DNA from: Drosophila persimilis
Taxonomy: Eukaryota; Arthropoda; Insecta; Diptera; Drosophilidae
Assembly: GCF_003286085.1 (NCBI RefSeq)
Contig: NW_020825288.1
Location: forward strand, 12,958,001-13,022,000
Length of the DNA: 64,000 nt
Direction of reading: 5' to 3'
Part shown: positions 58,026 to 64,000 of the stretch, one piece after another
How positions within the stretch are numbered: the first letter of the stretch is position 1
How the letters are laid out: the number at the start of each line of letters is the position of its first letter
Notes under the pieces: generated by a model
Seen by the model: only the letters and a program-made list of their open reading frames with translations
What the model was told of the DNA's origin: nothing
Databases searched by the model: none
Position numbers and translations under genes: made by a program

Positions 58026-61000
58026 GTCTGCCCTACCTAAAAAGAGTAGACAAAAAAATAAACAGAGAATTAAAAGTTTTGATAGATACGGGAGCAACTT
58101 CCTGTTATATAAAAAAAGGAATTTACGACAATAAAAATGAATTACCAATCTATAAGAAAGTTGCTACAGTGAATGGGTTTTCAATAATTAAATATTTCCA
58201 TAATATAACAATTTTCAACACAAAGCAAGTGTTTTATGAAATAGATGGAATGGAGGCAGATTTACTAATAGGATTTAACCTATTAAAGAAAATCGGAGCG
58301 GTTATTGATACAGGAAAGGGGACTTTAAGTTATAAAGACAATGAGGAGAAACTAATATATGACGAGGTCCTTTCTTTAAACAAATTAACCTTTATAGAAG
58401 GAAAAACCATCCTTCCGTTGAAGGAATATATAATAAAAAAATATTTTGAAGAAGAAAAAGAAATGAAAAGCGATTCAGTAAAGGTAGAAGGAAGTTTATA
58501 TAGCTTGGGATCAAAAAATCCTGAGCACGCCGACGAAGAATTATCCGTCAATAGTTTGGGATTCAAATATCCTGAGCCCGCCGTCGTTGAATTATCCGAC
58601 ATCCAAAGTTTTAATAGTTTGGGATTAAAATATCCTGAGCACGCCGTCGTTGAATTATCCGACACTAAAAGTTCGAATAGTTTGGGATTAAAGAATCCTG
58701 AACACGCCGTCGTTGAATTATCCGACAATAAACAATTTAAAAGTTTGGGATGCAAAAATCCTGAACGCGCCGTCGTAGAAATATCCGACATTCAAAATTA
58801 TGCAAATTCTGAATTGAAAAAAATGAAATTGTATAACACAATAACCTACAAAGAGGACAATTTAGAAAATCTCAGAGAGAAAATGGTATCTATCATCGAA
58901 GAAGACCATGCCAATATAAATTTACAGTTACCGTTCAGAACGGATATAAAAGGAGAGATTAACACTGAACACGATAGACCGGTATATGGCAAGCAGTATC
59001 CATACGCTTATTCGGTTAACGATTTCGTTAATAACGAAATAAGTAAAATGTTAGATGAAGGTATAATCAGACCTAGTAAAAGCCCATATAATTCACCGGT
59101 AATAGTAGTACCAAAGAAGGGAGTAAATGAGGACGGAACTCCTAAGCATAGATTAGTAATAGACTTTAAGAAACTTAATGAAAACACTATACCGGATAGA
59201 TACCCTATGCAAGATCCTTCAGTAATCCTTGCCAATTTAGGTAAAGCGAAATATTTCTCGGCCATTGACTTAGAGTCAGGTTTCTATCAGATTTTAATGA
59301 GGGAATCAGATATTGAAAAAACATCTTTTTCCATAAATAACGGCAAATATGAATTTCTAAGAATGCCTATGGGATTGACGAACGCTCCCAGAATTTTCCA
59401 AAGGGCAATGGACGATATACTTAGAGAACAAGTTGGGAAAACTTGTCACGTTTATATGGACGATATAATAATATTTTCAAAAACTATAGAACAACATTAT
59501 AAAGATCTAATTCATATAATTCAGATATTGCAAAACGCTAACATGAAAATTTCACTTGAAAAGTCTAAATTCTTTCAATTGGAAACCAAATTTCTGGGAT
59601 ACATTGTTTCCCAAAATATCATTAAAACAGATCCAGACAAAATCTCCACAATACAAAACTATCCAATTCCTAAAAATATCAGAGAGCTACGTAGCTTCTT
59701 AGGACTAACAGGGTATTACAGAAAATTTGTCCGAAATTATGCCACAATTGCCAAACCTTTAACAAAATATCTGAGCGGAGTAAATGGGAAAGTTTCACGA
59801 AGGGCATCCAAGAAAGCATTAATACAGCTGGATGAACCAGCAATTGGAGCATTTAATAATTTAAAGGACAGTTTAATAGCACATATTGAATTAGTACAAC
59901 CAGATTACAATAAAAAATTCACATTAACCACAGATGCATCGGACATAGCAATAGGTGCAGTTTTGTCGCAAGATGGGAATCCCATAACATTTATTTCTAA
60001 AACTTTAAGTAAAACCGAGCAATTATATGCTACTAATAAAAAAGAATTATTAGCTATTGTATGGGCATTAAAAAATTTGCGAAATTATTTATACGGAGTG
60101 AGTGGAATTGAAATACATACAGATCACCAACCTTTGTCCTTTGCAATGTCGCAAAAAAATCCAAATGTTGAAATGAAACGTTGGTATTACTTCATAGAAA
60201 GTTTCACACCAAAAATCATTTATAAGCCAGGCTCAACTAACGTAGTAGCGGACGCGTTATCTCGGATTAAAATAAATCATATGACAGATAGTGATGTCGA
60301 CCAGACAGAATCAGAATCAGACATAAATACTCAGCATTCAGCAGAGAGTAGTTTCGAAAACGTCATTCAAGAGACTAGCAAGCCTCTAAACCAATTTAAA
60401 CAGCAGCTACTATTAGCGCAAGGGAGATTCACAGTTCATGAGTTAGTAAGAGTTTATGAAAATACCCGACATATTATTGAATTTGATACGGTTGACAATC
60501 TGCTAATCATTTTAAAAGAATTTATTCAGCCTCACTTAACCACAGGAATACACTGCACTTTAGAAGATTTATACCTTATCCAAAATAAGCTAAAGGAAAA
60601 CTTCATAAATAAATTTCTCTTCACAAGAAAGTTCCTCCAAGATGTAGTAAATTCAGAAGATAAAGCTATAATTATAGAAGAAACACATTGCAGAGCCCAT
60701 AGAGGACTAGACGAAAATTACAAACAAATAACTAAGCTGTATTATTGGCCAAACCTGCACAAAAAATTAAAAGAATATATAAAAAATTGTGAGATCTGTA
60801 ACAAAAACAAATATCGGAGACACCCTGTAAAAATTCCAATTGGGGAAGCTCCCATTCCAGCAAAAGAAGGAGATCAATTACACTTAGACATATACTATGC
60901 CCAAAACCTAACATTCATAACTTGTATAGATTCTTATTCCAAATACTTGGTGGTCAAGGAAATTCAAAGTAAATTAAACATTGAAAATAAGGTAATGGAA

Positions 61001-61549
61001 ATTTTACAACACTTTCCGTTAGCAACATCATTAATGACTGACAACGAACCAAGCTTTACTTCAGCACAATTTAGATCATTCATACAAAGAAGTAACTTAA
61101 CTATTTATTATGCTGATCCCAGACACAGCACCTCAAATGGTCAGGTAGAAAGGGTACATTCCACACTAACAGAAATAGCGCGGTGCATCAAGGATGAACT
61201 AAATCTAACAGATTATTCAGAAATAATAATAAGGGCGGCACTGAAATATAACCTGACGATACATTCAACGACCAATCAAATGCCATATGACATATTGTAT
61301 AACAAAATAGAACACAAACATAATCCAATATTACTTAAGGAAGCTCAGACCAAAATGCTTAAGATACATAACAAAGATAGAAGAGAAAAAGATTATAAAA
61401 TAGGAGAAGTAGTCTATGAAAAGAAATTCGGGGAAAGAAATAAACTTCAATCCCGATACAAAAAGCAGGTAGTTAAGGAAAATCGACCGAATAAAATTAT
61501 AATCAACAATAGAAACAGAATTATACATAAAGATAACATCAAATATTAA
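57992..61549 (+). CDS. pol: Retroelement Pol polyprotein (protease, RT, RNase H, integrase)
   Basis: Open in the -1 frame relative to gag from 57992, with no ATG needed: expression by frameshift at 58001-58007. The protease active site is DTGA (58085 onward). A linker with five copies of a 21-residue repeat follows (58502-58804). Reverse transcriptase has RLVIDFKKLN and YMDD (59453-59464). RNase H has TTDASDIAIG and the DHQPLS region. Integrase has an HHCC zinc finger (HCRAHRG ... CEIC, about 60682-60799) and the D,D,E triad: LDIYY, TDNEPS, and VERVHS with the final Glu near 61147. The frame is intact throughout and ends with TAA 16 bp before the env ATG. The repeat linker is longer than I know from related elements. 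Confidence 0.93.
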   Translation, partial: GGSFFRSAPEVGLPYLKRVDKKINRELKVLIDTGATSCYIKKGIYDNKNELPIYKKVATVNGFSIIKYFHNITIFNTKQVFYEIDGMEADLLIGFNLLKKIGAVIDTGKGTLSYKDNEEKLIYDEVLSLNKLTFIEGKTILPLKEYIIKKYFEEEKEMKSDSVKVEGSLYSLGSKNPEHADEELSVNSLGFKYPEPAVVELSDIQSFNSLGLKYPEHAVVELSDTKSSNSLGLKNPEHAVVELSDNKQFKSLGCKNPERAVVEISDIQNYANSELKKMKLYNTITYKEDNLENLREKMVSIIEEDHANINLQLPFRTDIKGEINTEHDRPVYGKQYPYAYSVNDFVNNEISKMLDEGIIRPSKSPYNSPVIVVPKKGVNEDGTPKHRLVIDFKKLNENTIPDRYPMQDPSVILANLGKAKYFSAIDLESGFYQILMRESDIEKTSFSINNGKYEFLRMPMGLTNAPRIFQRAMDDILREQVGKTCHVYMDDIIIFSKTIEQHYKDLIHIIQILQNANMKISLEKSKFFQLETKFLGYIVSQNIIKTDPDKISTIQNYPIPKNIRELRSFLGLTGYYRKFVRNYATIAKPLTKYLSGVNGKVSRRASKKALIQLDEPAIGAFNNLKDSLIAHIELVQPDYNKKFTLTTDASDIAIGAVLSQDGNPITFISKTLSKTEQLYATNKKELLAIVWALKNLRNYLYGVSGIEIHTDHQPLSFAMSQKNPNVEMKRWYYFIESFTPKIIYKPGSTNVVADALSRIKINHMTDSDVDQTESESDINTQHSAESSFENVIQETSKPLNQFKQQLLLAQGRFTVHELVRVYENTRHIIEFDTVDNLLIILKEFIQPHLTTGIHCTLEDLYLIQNKLKENFINKFLFTRKFLQDVVNSEDKAIIIEETHCRAHRGLDENYKQITKLYYWPNLHKKLKEYIKNCEICNKNKYRRHPVKIPIGEAPIPAKEGDQLHLDIYYAQNLTFITCIDSYSKYLVVKEIQSKLNIENKVMEILQHFPLATSLMTDNEPSFTSAQFRSFIQRSNLTIYYADPRHSTSNGQVERVHSTLTEIARCIKDELNLTDYSEIIIRAALKYNLTIHSTTNQMPYDILYNKIEHKHNPILLKEAQTKMLKIHNKDRREKDYKIGEVVYEKKFGERNKLQSRYKKQVVKENRPNKIIINNRNRIIHKDNIKY
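58001..58007 (+). promoter_or_regulatory. -1 ribosomal frameshift heptamer TTTTTTA
   Basis: Reads T TTT TTA in the gag frame, the X XXY YYZ form also used by HIV-1, 16 nt before the gag stop and inside the gag/pol overlap (57992-58025). A downstream stimulatory structure was not evaluated. Confidence 0.75.
58502..58804 (+). repeat. Five in-frame tandem repeats in the protease-RT linker
   Basis: One 51-nt unit (58502-58552) and four 63-nt units (58553-58615, 58616-58678, 58679-58741, 58742-58804). The peptide core is SLGxKxPExAVVELSD with a variable spacer. Units 2-4 are nearly identical in their core DNA; units 1 and 5 are more diverged. Confidence 0.92.
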
Positions 61550-61550
61550 A

Positions 61551-61562
61551 TATTTTTTCCAG
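61551..61562 (+). promoter_or_regulatory. Splice acceptor for env mRNA
   Basis: TATTTTTTCCAG: a pyrimidine run and AG four bases before the env ATG, right after the pol stop. Env of insect errantiviruses is made from a spliced RNA, which fits. Confidence 0.65.
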
Positions 61563-61565
61563 AAA

Positions 61566-62630
61566 ATGTATGCGAATATACTAATACTGACTTTTGTTAT
61601 ATTGACGACTGCGGAAGTAATTGACTATACGCATAGTGACTATCTATTGCTCAAAGACGACAGAGACGTTTACACTTATGAAACATACGCTGAACTTTTC
61701 CATATTACTAATTTGAGTTTTTATAGAGAGATAATTGATAAAGAATCCAAATATGTCAACAAATCAATTAATTCAGACGATGAGTGGGAAATATCAATGG
61801 ACTTAAGTCTATTAAAATTAATGATTTCAGAATTAGTTCCAAAACGGAAAGAAAGGGGAATAAATGAATTAGGTACCATTTGGAAATGGATAGCAGGCAG
61901 CCCTGATCATGACGACTTTTTGAAAATACAAAATAAAGTAAATGAATTAACTGAAAATAATAATAAACAATTTGTAATAAATTCCAAATTTTTCAAAGAA
62001 ATTGAATTGCTATCAAATTCATTAAAGAATGTCATCTTCAATGAAGAAACGATACTGAGAAAGCATCGTTTAAAATTAATAACTTTTGACCTACTAAATT
62101 TAGTTGATACCATAACCCTCTTAAAAGTAAACATTTTCAATACAAAAATTTTAAATAAAAACGAAATAGAGGACATTTATAAGCATGAAAAACATAATGT
62201 TGAACTGTCTGATCTGTTGGACATTGCAACGGTTAAAATAATTCGAAATGCAGATTTAATAATCATTTACATAAAATATCCTCAAATTAAAGATATTTGC
62301 AAGTTTTACCATGCAAGAGCCATCTCACAAAATGATGGAATGTTAGTTATAAGTGAAAAAGTTTGTGAATGTAAGGAGAAATACTATTTAATGAATAATT
62401 TTAAAAGTGAAACTTTTAACAATTACGCACAAATAAATTTAAAGAGTACCTGTTTCACCAATTTACTTAATGGCTTTAAAGCCAACTGCACTAAAAAAAG
62501 GGAAAAAAAACAAAGAAATAGACATCATTCAGGATGGTGCCATATTAGTTTCAGGCAAAAATATCGTAGACAATACTACTTTGTTAGGATCGTATCTCCT
62601 TATATTCAACAACACAATTGTAATAAATAA
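61566..62630 (+). CDS. env: Retroelement Env, 5' part (frame-broken)
   Basis: Envelope-type glycoprotein in the zero frame. An N-terminal signal peptide begins at the ATG, with NLS and NKS-type sequons. A basic cleavage site KRKER is followed by a Gly/hydrophobic segment and a WIAGSPD-type motif, as in errantivirus and baculovirus F-type envelopes. The body is helical, with clustered Cys near the end of the homologous part. The frame then runs from an A-rich tract (about 62491-62516) into a basic, non-homologous-looking tail and stops at 62630 without a membrane anchor. The remaining Env-like sequence lies in the +1 frame (next entry). As it stands the copy is probably not able to make a membrane-anchored Env, unless the base count of the A run is a sequencing error. 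Confidence 0.8.
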   Translation: MYANILILTFVILTTAEVIDYTHSDYLLLKDDRDVYTYETYAELFHITNLSFYREIIDKESKYVNKSINSDDEWEISMDLSLLKLMISELVPKRKERGINELGTIWKWIAGSPDHDDFLKIQNKVNELTENNNKQFVINSKFFKEIELLSNSLKNVIFNEETILRKHRLKLITFDLLNLVDTITLLKVNIFNTKILNKNEIEDIYKHEKHNVELSDLLDIATVKIIRNADLIIIYIKYPQIKDICKFYHARAISQNDGMLVISEKVCECKEKYYLMNNFKSETFNNYAQINLKSTCFTNLLNGFKANCTKKREKKQRNRHHSGWCHISFRQKYRRQYYFVRIVSPYIQQHNCNK

Positions 62631-62988
62631 TATAAGCCACATAAATGATAAGGGTAAAATTCTAAAATATATATCGCATCATAGATATAGCGATTTTGAA
62701 TTAGTTGATTATATACAATCAAATGATAAGCAATTTTCTTTTGATAATGTTAATATTTTAAATCCCCTTATAACATTAGGTAATACGGCCTTACCATTAA
62801 CAACATTATTTTTAATCATTTTGATATTGTTAATGTTATTTTACTTCTGCTATAAATTAACCAAATTTGTACTTATTAAATCAATAAGAATACCGTCAGA
62901 AGAAATAGTGGAAAGCAACATTCAAATACTGTCAGAAGAAATTAGAGCTCTATCAGAACTTCAAAATGTATCGGGACGAAACATTTAA
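62443..62988 (+). pseudogene. env: Retroelement Env, 3' part in shifted frame with membrane anchor
   Basis: Open in the +1 frame from 62443, with its first ATG at 62470, to the stop at 62988. It carries the Env C-terminal ectodomain with sequons (NTT, NNT) and a strongly hydrophobic segment (LTTLFLIILILLMLFYF), the transmembrane anchor, followed by a cytoplasmic tail of about 45 residues. It overlaps the 5' part by 188 nt. The A runs at 62492-62498 and 62503-62510 are the probable place of the indel. No promoter or acceptor suggests independent expression. Confidence 0.75.
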
Positions 62989-62998
62989 GAATGGGGGG
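62986..62998 (+). other. Polypurine tract
   Basis: A purine run with GGGGGG directly before the 3' LTR: the primer site for plus-strand synthesis. Confidence 0.75.
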
Positions 62999-63530
62999 AG
63001 TTAACGTACCCAATTCCATTGAGCTCTTATACGAGTTGTAAACAATCTTTGGTTTTCCAAAACGAAAACAATTTCAATCTTGGGCCTCCGCCTAATTGAT
63101 TTCTAAGATGTACAATCTCAAGCGCCCCCGCCGCAATCCCATTCTTTGACACTCGCCTAAATGGAAAACCAATGTTTGCCCACACCCGGCTTCTCATAAA
63201 CAATCTCACTCCCGGCTTTCTGCAGATCCTGCACTTTAGGCCTTTTACAGTTCTCTCTTTGGATGACGAAATCTAATACTCGGGATGGCGAAATCAATTG
63301 AAATGTTTATAGAAAAACGATTCCCGAAAGGGATCAACGATGCAAAGATCAGAAAGTTCAAATCAGTCTTGATCCAGCAGCGACACCGCAAAGTCTAGCT
63401 AAATATTAAGATCGCGCAATCCCTTGGCCCGGAATTCCTTTGTGACCCTCTACTTAAATCTATATCAGTGAAGTTCGAAGTAAAATAAAAACTTTTTAAA
63501 AACACAATCCGCTACCGCAGTTGTTTAATT
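62999..63530 (+). repeat. 3' LTR
   Basis: 532 bp, matching the 5' LTR with no difference I could see. AATAAA at 63484-63489 would serve polyadenylation. Confidence 0.93.
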
Positions 63531-63534
63531 TGCA
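63531..63534. repeat. Target-site duplication, right copy (TGCA)
   Basis: Matches 55670-55673. Confidence 0.85.
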
Positions 63535-64000
63535 CGCTCATTCGCTCTCTCTGCCTTGCGCACTCTCTCCTCTTTGCTTGCTGCTCTCTTCTTGTGACCC
63601 TCTGGCTTGACGGTTACTTACTGGCTTTGCATTGGTGCAAGGGAGAGGGCAGATCCAGGGCACCCGTTAGGCGCCCAGAGCGACAGAGACACAAAGCCGG
63701 CCATCAGCCCCTAATAGAATTCGACGTTTGTTGGTAGTAATATTACAGTTACAGGGACATGCAGCTGAGAACATAAGCCAGGTAATGGAAACTCGAGTTG
63801 CTTTGCGTTTGGAGTGTGGACTTTCATCAATCAGGCGATCGTAAGTATCTTTCTTTCTTTTTCTCTCACTCTCTCTCTCTGTTTCCCAGCTCAATTGATG
63901 CGGGCTGCTGTTGGCGGAGACAATCAAGCGGGTCGTACGATCTCAAAGCCCCCAACACCAGAGAACTTCGCTCAATTAGACTCAATTAATAAGCATAACG
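63535..64000. other. Right flank of the insertion
   Basis: CT-rich and GA-rich non-coding sequence, continuing the pre-insertion spacer. No gene seen. Confidence 0.55.

Larger units (their letters stand above)
55674..63530 (+). mobile_element. Full-length gypsy/errantivirus-type LTR retrotransposon
   Basis: A 7857-bp element bounded by 532-bp direct LTRs and a 4-bp target duplication. Order: LTR, tRNA-Lys primer-binding site, leader with ACAAAT repeats, gag, -1 slippery site, pol (protease, reverse transcriptase, RNase H, integrase), splice acceptor, env in two frames, polypurine tract, LTR. The pol domain order (integrase last) and the env gene place it with the insect errantiviruses of the Ty3/gypsy group. 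I saw no difference between the LTRs, so the insertion is very young. gag and pol are open; env carries a frame break. I cannot name the family. Confidence 0.95.

Overview
The window is eukaryotic: gene-poor, microsatellite-rich DNA with short GT-AG introns of 57-86 bp, TATA/initiator promoters and fly-specific gene families. It is Drosophila. Protein-level matches from memory to D. melanogaster Pde6, Pdf, Orct and Orct2, all on the same chromosome arm (3R, Muller E) but not neighbours there, suggest a rearranged Muller E arm in another species group. An obscura-group fly is my guess, not a demonstrated fact.

Layout. Positions 1-17146 hold no convincing gene, only non-coding DNA with many simple repeats. 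Positions 17147-30050 carry Pde6 on the plus strand: a 12-exon cGMP phosphodiesterase with two GAF domains, an HD-type catalytic domain and a C-terminal CaaX prenylation box. A small minus-strand gene for a secreted Ser/Thr-rich protein with a basic tail lies inside Pde6 intron 9. Three more genes of this glue-like type (31705-32106, 32973-33365, 34846-35076, all minus) follow. The neuropeptide gene Pdf (34126-34419, plus) sits between the last two. Then come a GOLGA7/Erf4-type palmitoylation cofactor (36076-36649, minus), a trypsin-like protease (38100-39294, plus), a seven-exon SLC22 transporter (39484-42930, minus), a flavin amine oxidase with a C-terminal membrane anchor (46355-47919, minus) and two intronless SLC22 transporters, Orct and Orct2 (49774-51444 and 53006-54703, minus).

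Positions 55674-63530 are a full-length LTR retrotransposon of the gypsy/errantivirus type. It has two 532-bp LTRs in which I saw no difference, a TGCA target-site duplication, a perfect 18-nt tRNA-Lys primer-binding site, gag, pol joined by a -1 slippery heptamer, and an env interrupted by a frame break. Its pol has an unusual tandem peptide repeat between protease and reverse transcriptase.

How the genes relate: the three SLC22 transporters form a same-strand group of organic-ion carriers. The glue-like genes form a dispersed same-strand paralogue set with shared promoter and C-terminal motifs. Pde6 and Pdf act in cyclic-nucleotide and neuropeptide signalling, but nothing in the sequence ties them functionally. 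The strongest leads are the glue-like family nested in and around Pde6 and Pdf, the altered PDF peptide, and the repeat-bearing pol of a very young retroelement.
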